The notes under the pieces are model-generated. The model worked only from the letters and a program-made list of their open reading frames with translations, did not search any database and was not told the DNA's origin. Positions 52,828 to 62,070 of a DNA stretch of 64,000 nucleotides are shown one piece after another. The position numbers and the translations under genes are program-made. The stretch's first letter is position 1; each line of letters starts with the position of its first letter. This DNA comes from Candidatus Kapaibacterium sp. (GTDB lineage Bacteria > Bacteroidota > Ignavibacteria > Kapaibacteriales > UBA2268), in contig JAMLHE010000012.1 in assembly GCA_023957315.1 (NCBI GenBank), positions 1 to 64,000 of the forward strand. Direction: 5' to 3'.

Positions 52828-55800
52828 ATGCGTAAGTTATTTTTACTTATTTTCTTAGGATTGATTATTTTGCCCGCAATGTCTTATGCCAGTATTTATG
52901 GTATATTACGGGGCAAAGTAGTAGATGAAGAGGGTAAGGGATTGAGAGGTGCTACAGTATTTTTGGAAGGAACAGCCAAAGGTACCGTGGTCAGAGAAAA
53001 CGACGGTAGCTTTACCATCGTAAATATTGAGGCAGCCGAATATACGGTGCGATTTACCTATGTCGGTAAACAGACTATTAGACAGCTTGTAAGAGTTTCC
53101 GCTGACAAAACAACTACTTTGGAAATTGTTATGAAAGATGAATCAGGCGGCGTTACGACTGAGACAGTAACAGTTACTGCTCAAAAAATGGTGAACGTTG
53201 ATGACGAAGGCGGCACAAAGAAAATTATGTCGGGTGACGAAATTCAAAATATCGCTCGTGAAGGGCTATCCGGTGTAGTAGCTATGACTTCAGGTGTGCT
53301 TCAGAGCGGTGGTGGATTTGTTATCCGTGGCGGTCGTACTGAAGAAACTCAAATCAAAGTTGATGGTATTGACGTCGGCAATCAATTCACAGGTGGATTC
53401 GGCGTTTCGGGTTCCGGATATTATCCAATGGTATCAAATTATGCTACCGAAGAAGTTCAAGTAATCACAGGTGGTTTTACTGCCGAATATGGTGATGTCT
53501 CTTCGGGTGTAGTTAATACAATCGTTCGTCGAGGAAGAAATGACAGATACGACGGTTTCATTCGTTGGTTAACTGATGTTCCCGCTCTTTATGGTAGTCA
53601 GCCAACCGGTTTGCAAGTAGTACGCGAAGGTACACGTCTTAAAGCTGTTGAAGCAGGCGACGGTGCAAAATGGCAAGGTAGCAAACAAAATACATTTGAG
53701 TTTGGTACCGGAGGACCGATTCCGGTTCTGAATGATATGGAATTCTTCAAAAACGCTACATTTTATATCACTGGTAATTACTTTCATGAAAACCATCGTA
53801 ATAATACTTATGAAATTTACGACCCATGGGGAACAAATATAGGTCAACGCCCTGATAACCAATCATGGGTTCGTGACATTCGCGGTAATATAAGATTTAC
53901 ACTTCCAAATGACATGACAATTCAAGTTAGTGGTAATTATGGCGTTTCGAGCTTTGAATTCTCAAGTTGGGGATGGATGTACGCAAATCAAGAAGGTCAT
54001 GTTTATGATAAAACTGCTGATGGTAGCTTCATACTTAAAACAAACGAAGATGGCTCGCCCGTTACTAACGGTGTTCCTGAAAGAATAGCACGTCAAAACG
54101 TGCTTGACCAATTTGTAAATGGCTTCAACATATTAATTAATCATACTTTGACATCCAAGAGTTTTTATGAGCTTAGAATTGGAAATGCCTCAAATAATGA
54201 CGCCAGTTCAAGAAGAGTTGGTTGGCAGGACCCGGGTTTCTTTTCAGGATTTGAAGTATGGGAACCAACTGACGATTATAGAGTTGAAAACAACCAATTA
54301 GTACCCGGTCAAGATAGAATTATTGACCATTATACCTTCCTATCAAGTATTGGAGACACCAAAGATGGCTTTGCACGTGGAGACATTCCTCAAAGAAATC
54401 CAATATCAGGATATTATGAAGGTAACCAAAATGCCTCCGGAACATATAACCCTTATGGTATAACTAACTTGTTCCCTACTTCAGGCGGAGGGTCCTTTAG
54501 TTTCAGAGATGGAAATTGGTGGACTTTCGATGGTAGCTATACTCAAATTTTCAATACAGGCGAATTCGACCATACATTTAAAACTGGTTTTGTGCTGACT
54601 TTATTTGAACTTCATCGCCATACCAACAGCAGTCCATATGATGGAAATCCATTCTTTGATGTTTACACAGACGGTAGATGGGGTGGGAATTTGTATGCCG
54701 AAAATGATGTTGTTCTTGAAAAAACTAACAAACCCTATAAGCCGACTAAATTTGGCATCTATTTTAATGACCAAATATCATATAAAGGTATCAGAATTAG
54801 TGCAGGTATGAGACTTGACTATTTTAATGCCAATTCGGATTATAGGTTACCATCTAATTCGTGGATACCAATTAGCGCTGATACAGGTTTCGCAGTGGCA
54901 ACTCCCAAAGTACAAGTTAGTCCAAGAATTAACATATCGTACCCAATTACTGATATGTCATTCCTGCGACTTTCTTATGGTATGTTCTTCCAAATGCCAC
55001 AACTTCAATATATGTATGACAATTATGCAGTTGATATATTACGTGGTAATTCAGTTATTGGTAATCCTAATATGGATGCACAACGAACTAATCAATATGA
55101 AATCGCATATAGTCAGCAGCTTAGTGATGTATTTGCATTTACAACTGTTGCCTATTACAAAGATATTTACAACCAATTAGGTCTTATGCGTGTTAATGCC
55201 GTTCCGGAACCATATTTCCAATATACAGTTTCCGATTATGGTAGTTCCCGGGGGATAGAATTTACTCTCGAAAAAATGGCGGAAAATAATTTCTCATTTG
55301 ATATCAATTATACTTTAGCTTGGGTTACCGGTACAGCTCAAACTGCAACCTCCAATTATAATGTTGTAATTGACCCATATACAAACAGACCTGCTTTCCC
55401 GCTTTCTGAGTATTCAATGGGACAAGATATTAGACATTATGCAAAATCTAACTTCAGAGTTTATTGGCAAGATAATGAAGGTCCCTCAATTGGTGGTATT
55501 AAATTGCTCGAAAACACAAATTTGATATTTACAAGTACTTACCGAACAGGTACACCATATACTCGTACAGACCGCTCGGGTACTGCAATTGCAGAACGAA
55601 ACTCGGAAAGACAACCCTCGAGATGGCTACTTGATGCAAGAATATCAAAATCATTCCGGATGAGTGATATATTTGGTGATGGTGCTGGAAATTCGGAATT
55701 CGAAATTTTTGCAAACATTAACAATTTACTTAACTTATCTCAAGCTCTTGGTGTGTACCCTGCAACCGGTGACCCGATTGATGATGGTAGAACTTTTGAC

Positions 55801-56058
55801 CGTCAAGTGGGTGACTTTGCTAATGTTGCATATTACAAAGAAGCTGATATTTCTAACCCTGCAACTTATGCTTCTGTGCAATATGACTTTTACGGCAACA
55901 GAAGATACAATGAAGTAGCGGATTTTGACGGCAACGGTATCGTTACGCAAGCAGAAACTTACGAAAGTTATTTTAGATTTGTCGCAACTCAAATCGCTTT
56001 CCGTGGCAATTTCCAAATTCCCAGAACAATCAACATCGGTATGATGTTTAGATTTTAA
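52828..56058 (+). CDS. TonB-dependent receptor with carboxypeptidase-regulatory-like domain
   Basis: A 1076-residue outer-membrane receptor. AAGGAG precedes the ATG. After the signal peptide (to about residue 22), residues 27-115 form a CarboxypepD_reg-like domain (GILRGKVVDEEGKGLRGATVFLEGTAKGTVV). The plug is at about 130-240 (GVVAMTSGVLQSGGGFVIRGGRTEETQIKVDGI, GGFTAEYGDVSSGVVN). The rest is a 22-strand-type barrel ending IPRTINIGMMFRF. It lacks an STN signalling domain, so it is not a classic FecA. No SusD follows. It is followed after 18 bases by the gene for a large exported protein, then a PorV/PorQ protein, a set seen together in Ignavibacteria-like genomes. Substrate unknown. Confidence 0.9.
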   Translation: MRKLFLLIFLGLIILPAMSYASIYGILRGKVVDEEGKGLRGATVFLEGTAKGTVVRENDGSFTIVNIEAAEYTVRFTYVGKQTIRQLVRVSADKTTTLEIVMKDESGGVTTETVTVTAQKMVNVDDEGGTKKIMSGDEIQNIAREGLSGVVAMTSGVLQSGGGFVIRGGRTEETQIKVDGIDVGNQFTGGFGVSGSGYYPMVSNYATEEVQVITGGFTAEYGDVSSGVVNTIVRRGRNDRYDGFIRWLTDVPALYGSQPTGLQVVREGTRLKAVEAGDGAKWQGSKQNTFEFGTGGPIPVLNDMEFFKNATFYITGNYFHENHRNNTYEIYDPWGTNIGQRPDNQSWVRDIRGNIRFTLPNDMTIQVSGNYGVSSFEFSSWGWMYANQEGHVYDKTADGSFILKTNEDGSPVTNGVPERIARQNVLDQFVNGFNILINHTLTSKSFYELRIGNASNNDASSRRVGWQDPGFFSGFEVWEPTDDYRVENNQLVPGQDRIIDHYTFLSSIGDTKDGFARGDIPQRNPISGYYEGNQNASGTYNPYGITNLFPTSGGGSFSFRDGNWWTFDGSYTQIFNTGEFDHTFKTGFVLTLFELHRHTNSSPYDGNPFFDVYTDGRWGGNLYAENDVVLEKTNKPYKPTKFGIYFNDQISYKGIRISAGMRLDYFNANSDYRLPSNSWIPISADTGFAVATPKVQVSPRINISYPITDMSFLRLSYGMFFQMPQLQYMYDNYAVDILRGNSVIGNPNMDAQRTNQYEIAYSQQLSDVFAFTTVAYYKDIYNQLGLMRVNAVPEPYFQYTVSDYGSSRGIEFTLEKMAENNFSFDINYTLAWVTGTAQTATSNYNVVIDPYTNRPAFPLSEYSMGQDIRHYAKSNFRVYWQDNEGPSIGGIKLLENTNLIFTSTYRTGTPYTRTDRSGTAIAERNSERQPSRWLLDARISKSFRMSDIFGDGAGNSEFEIFANINNLLNLSQALGVYPATGDPIDDGRTFDRQVGDFANVAYYKEADISNPATYASVQYDFYGNRRYNEVADFDGNGIVTQAETYESYFRFVATQIAFRGNFQIPRTINIGMMFRF

Positions 56059-56109
56059 TTAAGGGGAATTGATAAAATGAAAATTATTAATGAAAAATTA
56101 GAGGTAATA

Positions 56110-59100
56110 ATGTTTAACAGAAAATCTATGAGCTTTTACTTAGCTTTGCTTGCCATTGTTTTCGTTTCTGCATCATTCAACATGAATGCAGCAACGATTC
56201 ATACCGGTAAAAATGCAGATGATAAGGGAAACGATCAAGAACAATTGCAAAATAGAACATTTAATAATGTATATGATTTGCAACAAAATTCTATCAGCAA
56301 CATTCAATTCTATACTACCAATTACGGTATATTCGGATTCGATGTTGCAAGAGGTGTAGGCGGGGGATATTGGCCCCGTGGCTCTCTAAATCAATATATC
56401 TTTGCCGGTGGGCTTTGGATTGGTGTTGAAAAGTACAAAAATCCAAACGATGCTGAAAGAACCAGATATGTTTCCATTACATATAATCCGAATTCAGGTA
56501 GAGGCTGGTATGTACCCGGACGTATAAATTATGGTGGTCCTAATAGCACTGAGTTTCCAAATCTTGATGCTGTTGACCCAACGGATGTTTTGAAATACAG
56601 AACTTATTTTTCTACCGATTTTATACCAAGTACAGGTGAACCGGTTAATCCGGCGCATCAGTATTATTGGCCCATATGGGATGCTTCAAGAAATGATGAG
56701 GATACACTTAAATCTAACAGATATTTTGGATATTTTATCCCACAAACTGAACTTAGAAATACAGCAACTCATCCACGAGGACCTGCTTTTATTTCGGGTG
56801 AAGATATTTTTGCAACTTACAAAGACACTGATTTAAGCAGATATGAAGGTGGTGTGGCTGCAAGACGTGAAAGAGGTTATCCGCTCCGCCTTCAAATAGA
56901 CCAAATGATTTATTCATGGGGATTTGGTGATTACAAAGATTTTATCTTTTTAAAATATGAAGTGACCAATTATTCTACTGATACATTATGGAATTGCTGG
57001 TTAGCTCCTATCCAAGACGTTGATATTGCTCGTGCACCTGCTACAAGTTTTGGTGCCGGTAATGATAGAGCAAAATATTACGATTGTGATGAATCACTCA
57101 ATATGGCAGTTCAGTGGACTAATTCTGATAGAGGCGAAGCCGGTCATGGTTTTGGTTATCTCGGATTTGACTTCTTAGAATCTCCCGCTGTTGTTGTACT
57201 AAATGATACAACATTTAATGAAATCCGTGACACCCTTGGTGTTGTTATCAGAATCGATACTATAATCACACCAGTTGGACCAAATGAGTACGACCCTGAA
57301 TTGCACGGTCCTCATGCTCCACAATTTGTAAGGAAAGACAAAATTGTATTCAGCAATGAAGAGCAACTTGGACTCGTTACATTTCGTAATTGGCCCATCG
57401 AAGATGATAGATTAGAAGATGACGAAAGATATAACTTCATATCCACAGGTCAAAGAGACGGTGATGATGCCCCGGGTGACAAACGATTCTTGATGTCAAC
57501 CGGACCATTTCATATGCGTCCTAGTGATACAGTTAGGACAGTTGTAGGAATGATTCTTGCAAACTCAACTAAAGGGGTAGATGCCGATGGAACATGTGAA
57601 GATATGCAAGAATTAGAACGTAAGAATATTTTCGCTCAAGAAGTTTATGACAATAACTTCCGTGCTCCTACGCCACCTGACCGCGCCATCATCACAAATT
57701 GGCAAGGACTTAATCATGCTGTAAGAATTGAATGGGATAATACATCTGAGATGTCACATGATATCTATGAAAAGGGTTTAGATTTTATGGGCTATAGGAT
57801 TTATCGTGCTCGTAGAACAAATCTTGATTCATTTTTCACAGTCCCCGTACCACCTGCCGGTAGATTCCCGAGTGGTTTAGGTCCATTTGGTTGGAAACAA
57901 GTGGCACAATTTAATTTACGTACACCGTTTTATAAGTCTCAATACAGAGCAGGAACTGATGATGCCGATATGGCTATGCCACTGATTGATGATTTACGTA
58001 TAGTTGGACCATATACCGATGCAAATGGTACTATAATTGATTCGATGGCTATTAGAGTTATGAGGATAGGTAACGGACTTTTTGCATATTCCGATTCTGC
58101 CGCAATGCGTAACAATTTCGGAAGTGTGACTCCTATTCTAATGGGTCTAGACACCTCTGCTTTTAGAGACCCTTGGGGTAAATACTGGGCTAAAGTAATT
58201 GCACGAGACCCGAATATAGGATTCGATGAAACAGGGCAGGTCTTTAGAGTTACTCCACAAGGACCAAGTTTGTTAACTTATGATCCGAATATCAGAAATG
58301 AATTATTCGACTCAATCTTAGTCGGAGTTGCATATTTAGATAGAGCATTACTTAAATTCAACCCATTACTTTTTAGTCGTTCTACATATAGTAAATCAAG
58401 AGAAGAAATTGACAGCGTTTTCAATTTATTCCCTGATGGTGTAGTCGGCCAATGGCGTAGAGTTTGGGACGATAACCTCCAAGACTCTGTAATTGAAAGA
58501 TTGACAACAGACGCTATTTGGGTTAAAAGCTCTGAAAAATTAGCTAATATTGATGGCCAAGTCAAGAGAATAATTGATATTTGGCTACCTAAAGCCGCAA
58601 GTACGGTAATGAATGATTCAAATCATGTACAGCAAGCTTCCGATGCTCTTTATGCGTTCATTAAATTAGGCTTGGTCAAAATTGACTTTCCTGAATTTGA
58701 GCAAAGTTTAGAAGTCAGGCGTGATGTAATTGGTCCTTATATGGCAGGTATTACCAATAATAGGACTTTCTACGATGTAGGTGATGATAATAGAGATGGG
58801 TATATTTTACCGGATGCTGACCCGACAAAAACAGAAAAACTAATCAATAATGTTGATTATTTCTATAAAGTTTTAGCATATGACGAAGGAGATTATCAAC
58901 AACCAACGCCTTCAAAGCTAAATACTTCCGCTCTCGGACTGACTAATATGGTTAAAACATTCCCTGCTGCTGCGCCTACAGGAGATTTGCCGTCAATTCA
59001 AATAATTCACGTTGATTCGAATCTGATAGGTGGCTTATATAACTTCAGATTCTTTGCAGTCGATAATGACAGATTGATTCAAAGATTTGCAGACGATGAA

Positions 59101-60885
59101 CTTATTCTTAAATTCGAACCATATTGGTTTTTAACAGGTATTGCATTCGATTCGAAGGCTCCAACCGCCAGAACTGAATTTGGCTTATATCGTAATTTGA
59201 TTACTTTATGGAGCAAAAATACTGGCGATACTCTATATCGAGGTTTTGCAAGCTATGAATCGAAACCATGTGATTTGAGTTTTTATGAATTTTTCACAGA
59301 AAACTCCGCTTCATATGTTCTATCTGATACGGCTGTTTACGACCGTGTAACTGATAGCTATATGGATTTTGGCTTGAGAACGGCTAAGGGAATTAAAACA
59401 AGAACCGGAAGATTTTCGTCCGGTGATTTTACTTACCCCAATTATTGCTATACCAACAGCTGGTTGCCAAATGCATATGGTATATTAGGATTCAGTTTTG
59501 ATTTTACTATTAGTCAATATGCAGGACGTTTCCGTCCGGATTCTTTGACCTTAACTACCGCTTATGGTCCCGGTGTCAATGCAAATACTCCTGTCAATTT
59601 TAAAACTGATGATAACTTAAGTTCATACATCAAGCAACCTTCACAAGCAATTGTCCAGAGAACAATGCCTGTTGGTATTGATTTCAATACTCATAGCATT
59701 ATATATGGTAGTTTCAATAATGGACCCGGTATTTATGAAGTTGAATTCTTAAACGGTGGCTCAGTCAGCGAAGAATTAGCTTGGCAAAATGGAGCAGCGT
59801 CAAACAATTTTAACATCGAATATTTGGATGTGAAAGTAAAAAACATCTTAGAATACAAGCGACCTGCTGTAGGTTCCGATTCTGTAATAGTTGATTTTCC
59901 GAACGAAGTGCAACATTTAGCTATTCAACCTGTCCAAAGTAAGACAAAATATGGCTTTAATTTAACAGGAAGTAACGATTTTGCCGGCATTTGGGGTGAA
60001 GATATTCTTTACCCAAATCCTGCTAATTTAGCTTATTATGGTGAATCAACCAACGATTTTATCGGCAAATTCAATATTCATGCTTATGGTTGGATATCTA
60101 ATACTTCACTCAGAAGAGACCAAGCCTCAGGTTTGACTATTCCTAACCAAATTGCCCGACCAAAATCAGGTATTTTGAGTGGAAATGTACGATCATTTAC
60201 AGGATTGCCTCAACAAAGCGATAATGGTTTAGGTAGATATTACAAAACTGCTATTTCTGTCAATGGTTCTGATACATTAGACTTTACTCATGTGGTAAAT
60301 ATTGGTGGCGTTCAATTTGCTTTAGATTATGCTAACAAAGGTAGAACAAACCAAGCCGGTGCAGAATGGGAACGTAAATCAGCGAATGACTATAATATCT
60401 GGAATGCCGTTGATTTCAAACCCGGTGATAAGATTTATCTCAGAACTTATGGAGGTGCATTAGGTTTACCGATGCCCGGAGCTACTGTTATTGCTAAAGT
60501 TGGTAAAAGCGCTCCTGACAACGAACAATATACAGATGGTCAGTTAGACGGTGTTAGTGTTGTTCCGAATCCCTACTATGTTTCGCACGAAGGTGTCAAA
60601 TCACCATACGATTCGAAAATCTACTTTACTAAATTACCTCCACGTTGCACAATTCAGATTTATACTGTAGCAGGAGACTTAGTAAATACGCTCGAACACG
60701 ATGAATACCAAAATGAAGGTGACGTAACAAGAAATGCAGTGCATGTATGGGATTTGCTTTCAAGCAATCTTCAACGTGTACAAAGCCAAACTTTCGTTGC
60801 TGTAATTACTACTCCAAACGGAGCTCAAACAGTGAAGAAATTCAGCGTTATCGTTGGTGGATTCAGAATAATTGAACAAAACTAA
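56110..60885 (+). CDS. Very large exported protein downstream of the TonB receptor
   Basis: About 1591 residues. The start is ambiguous. The ATG at 56110 has GAGG at ideal distance and begins a good signal peptide (MFNRKSMSFYLALLAIVFVSASFNMNA). An ATG at 56077 with AGGGG upstream is also possible. Residues about 90-500 contain tryptophan- and glycine-rich segments (GVGGGYWPRGSLNQYIFAGGLWIGVE). Fibronectin-like material appears at about 540-640 (RIEWDNTSE...FMGYRIYRA). The C-terminus has GVSVVPNPYYVSHEGVKSPYDSKIYFTKLP..CTIQIYTVAGDLVNTLEHDE, an FlgD-like/Ig module often found at the end of secreted proteins in this group. Its neighbours (TonB receptor and PorV/PorQ protein) suggest surface display or secretion. 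No enzymatic motif was found. Confidence 0.75.
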   Translation: MFNRKSMSFYLALLAIVFVSASFNMNAATIHTGKNADDKGNDQEQLQNRTFNNVYDLQQNSISNIQFYTTNYGIFGFDVARGVGGGYWPRGSLNQYIFAGGLWIGVEKYKNPNDAERTRYVSITYNPNSGRGWYVPGRINYGGPNSTEFPNLDAVDPTDVLKYRTYFSTDFIPSTGEPVNPAHQYYWPIWDASRNDEDTLKSNRYFGYFIPQTELRNTATHPRGPAFISGEDIFATYKDTDLSRYEGGVAARRERGYPLRLQIDQMIYSWGFGDYKDFIFLKYEVTNYSTDTLWNCWLAPIQDVDIARAPATSFGAGNDRAKYYDCDESLNMAVQWTNSDRGEAGHGFGYLGFDFLESPAVVVLNDTTFNEIRDTLGVVIRIDTIITPVGPNEYDPELHGPHAPQFVRKDKIVFSNEEQLGLVTFRNWPIEDDRLEDDERYNFISTGQRDGDDAPGDKRFLMSTGPFHMRPSDTVRTVVGMILANSTKGVDADGTCEDMQELERKNIFAQEVYDNNFRAPTPPDRAIITNWQGLNHAVRIEWDNTSEMSHDIYEKGLDFMGYRIYRARRTNLDSFFTVPVPPAGRFPSGLGPFGWKQVAQFNLRTPFYKSQYRAGTDDADMAMPLIDDLRIVGPYTDANGTIIDSMAIRVMRIGNGLFAYSDSAAMRNNFGSVTPILMGLDTSAFRDPWGKYWAKVIARDPNIGFDETGQVFRVTPQGPSLLTYDPNIRNELFDSILVGVAYLDRALLKFNPLLFSRSTYSKSREEIDSVFNLFPDGVVGQWRRVWDDNLQDSVIERLTTDAIWVKSSEKLANIDGQVKRIIDIWLPKAASTVMNDSNHVQQASDALYAFIKLGLVKIDFPEFEQSLEVRRDVIGPYMAGITNNRTFYDVGDDNRDGYILPDADPTKTEKLINNVDYFYKVLAYDEGDYQQPTPSKLNTSALGLTNMVKTFPAAAPTGDLPSIQIIHVDSNLIGGLYNFRFFAVDNDRLIQRFADDELILKFEPYWFLTGIAFDSKAPTARTEFGLYRNLITLWSKNTGDTLYRGFASYESKPCDLSFYEFFTENSASYVLSDTAVYDRVTDSYMDFGLRTAKGIKTRTGRFSSGDFTYPNYCYTNSWLPNAYGILGFSFDFTISQYAGRFRPDSLTLTTAYGPGVNANTPVNFKTDDNLSSYIKQPSQAIVQRTMPVGIDFNTHSIIYGSFNNGPGIYEVEFLNGGSVSEELAWQNGAASNNFNIEYLDVKVKNILEYKRPAVGSDSVIVDFPNEVQHLAIQPVQSKTKYGFNLTGSNDFAGIWGEDILYPNPANLAYYGESTNDFIGKFNIHAYGWISNTSLRRDQASGLTIPNQIARPKSGILSGNVRSFTGLPQQSDNGLGRYYKTAISVNGSDTLDFTHVVNIGGVQFALDYANKGRTNQAGAEWERKSANDYNIWNAVDFKPGDKIYLRTYGGALGLPMPGATVIAKVGKSAPDNEQYTDGQLDGVSVVPNPYYVSHEGVKSPYDSKIYFTKLPPRCTIQIYTVAGDLVNTLEHDEYQNEGDVTRNAVHVWDLLSSNLQRVQSQTFVAVITTPNGAQTVKKFSVIVGGFRIIEQN

Positions 60886-60893
60886 TTTTAATA

Positions 60894-60919
60894 ACTCCCG
60901 CTTCAGATAAAGCGGGAGT
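60894..60919 (+). other. Hairpin between the large exoprotein gene and porV-like gene
   Basis: ACTCCCGCTT (60894-60903) and AAGCGGGAGT (60910-60919) form a perfect 10-bp stem with a 6-base loop, 9 bases after the stop. Only a weak T stretch (ATTTAAC) follows, so it may be a partial terminator or an mRNA-stabilising element inside the operon. Confidence 0.6.
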
Positions 60920-60948
60920 ATTTAACGAAAAAATGGAGTTAGAAAACA

Positions 60949-61989
60949 ATGAAAAAATTTATAATTATATTAGCATTATTCTCGTTGCCTGTTTTTGTTG
61001 CAAATATTTACGCTGTCGGTGATGTCAATCAAGGCACTACTGCTGGTGAAACATCGAAAGTTGGTGCAGCAGGCGGACAATTCCTCAAAATTGGTATAGG
61101 CGCCAGAGCTAATGCCATGGGCGGTGCTTTTTCTTCAATGGCTGACGATTTATCTTCAGTACATTGGAATCCTGCCGGATTGGCAAGTATCAAAAGCATG
61201 GCTGCAGATTTCTCTTATACTCAATGGTTCGCAGGTTTTTCGCATAATTTCGCTGCTTTAGCGATGCCGATTTCAGAAGATTTTACCTTTGCCGCAAATG
61301 TTACATCGTTCACAAGTGGTGATATCCCTATTACAACTATGTATCGTCCCGACGGAACAGGCTCAAGCTATTCGGTTAATGATATTGCTCTTGGTGTCAG
61401 TTTATCAGGATTTTTGACTAACGAATTCGCTTTTGGTATAACTGCTAAATACGTTCAGAATGCTTTCGCATCTGTCGCCAGTACAGGTATAGCCTTTGAC
61501 ATTGGTACTTTGTATGATTTCGGATATTATGGTATCAAATTAGGTTTTTCTATTCATAATCTTGGCACTCAGCAAGCTTATGACGGACAAGATTTGAGAA
61601 CTACAAGGAAATTATATGACGCCATGCACTCAACACCCTTAGATGCAACTTATTTAGCATACCCATATAATTTACCGATAATTTTCCGTGCCGGAATATC
61701 TGGTGATGTTTTGAAATCAGGAGATAATCACTTACGTGTAGCCGCTGACTTCAATACTTTGACTGACGTCCCCGAACAATTTGCTCTTGGTGCAGAGTAC
61801 ATCTGGAATGATTTTCTTGCTTTCAGAGCAGGATACGTTCTTGGACATGACCAATTAGGTTTCTCCGGTGGTGTTGGCTTGAAATATTTTGGAGGCGGAT
61901 TTGGCGGTCAAGTTGATTATGCTATCACACCTACCGTCAACTTAGGCTTACTTAACAGATTAAGTGTTTCCATGAATTTTGGTTCCTAA
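60949..61989 (+). CDS. PorV/PorQ family outer-membrane protein
   Basis: A 346-residue barrel protein with a signal peptide (to about residue 22, NIYA). The N-terminal signature SKVGAAGGQFLKIGIGARANAMGGAFSSMADDLSSVHWNPAGLAS is that of the PorV/PorQ family (FadL-like fold). The remaining sequence is a series of amphipathic strands: NFAALAMPISEDFTFAANVTSF, GIKLGFSIHNLGTQ, FALGAEYIWNDFLAFRAGY and FGGQVDYAITPTVNLGLL. In T9SS, PorV shuttles cargo with sorting domains to the attachment complex. Many paralogues exist in this group and they need not be the canonical PorV. It sits 63 bases after the large exoprotein gene and is closed by a terminator. Confidence 0.88.
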   Translation: MKKFIIILALFSLPVFVANIYAVGDVNQGTTAGETSKVGAAGGQFLKIGIGARANAMGGAFSSMADDLSSVHWNPAGLASIKSMAADFSYTQWFAGFSHNFAALAMPISEDFTFAANVTSFTSGDIPITTMYRPDGTGSSYSVNDIALGVSLSGFLTNEFAFGITAKYVQNAFASVASTGIAFDIGTLYDFGYYGIKLGFSIHNLGTQQAYDGQDLRTTRKLYDAMHSTPLDATYLAYPYNLPIIFRAGISGDVLKSGDNHLRVAADFNTLTDVPEQFALGAEYIWNDFLAFRAGYVLGHDQLGFSGGVGLKYFGGGFGGQVDYAITPTVNLGLLNRLSVSMNFGS

Positions 61990-62010
61990 TCTGCGTATGT
62001 TTATTATTCA

Positions 62011-62047
62011 ATTGCCGTTAAGTTAATTATGCTTAACGGCAATTTTT
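62011..62047 (+). terminator. Rho-independent terminator after the PorV/PorQ gene
   Basis: ATTGCCGTTAAG and CTTAACGGCAAT form a perfect 12-bp stem with a 9-base loop, followed by TTTT. It spans the alternative ATG at 62029 of the next gene, which argues for the start at 62071. Confidence 0.92.
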
Positions 62048-62070
62048 ATAAAAAAATAACAGGTATTACA

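Noticed and set aside
56110..60885. SusD-like partner of the TonB receptor
   Set aside because: The product is about three times the length of SusD, has no lipoprotein signal and shows no SusD/RagB motifs. Its features are those of a large exported beta-rich protein.
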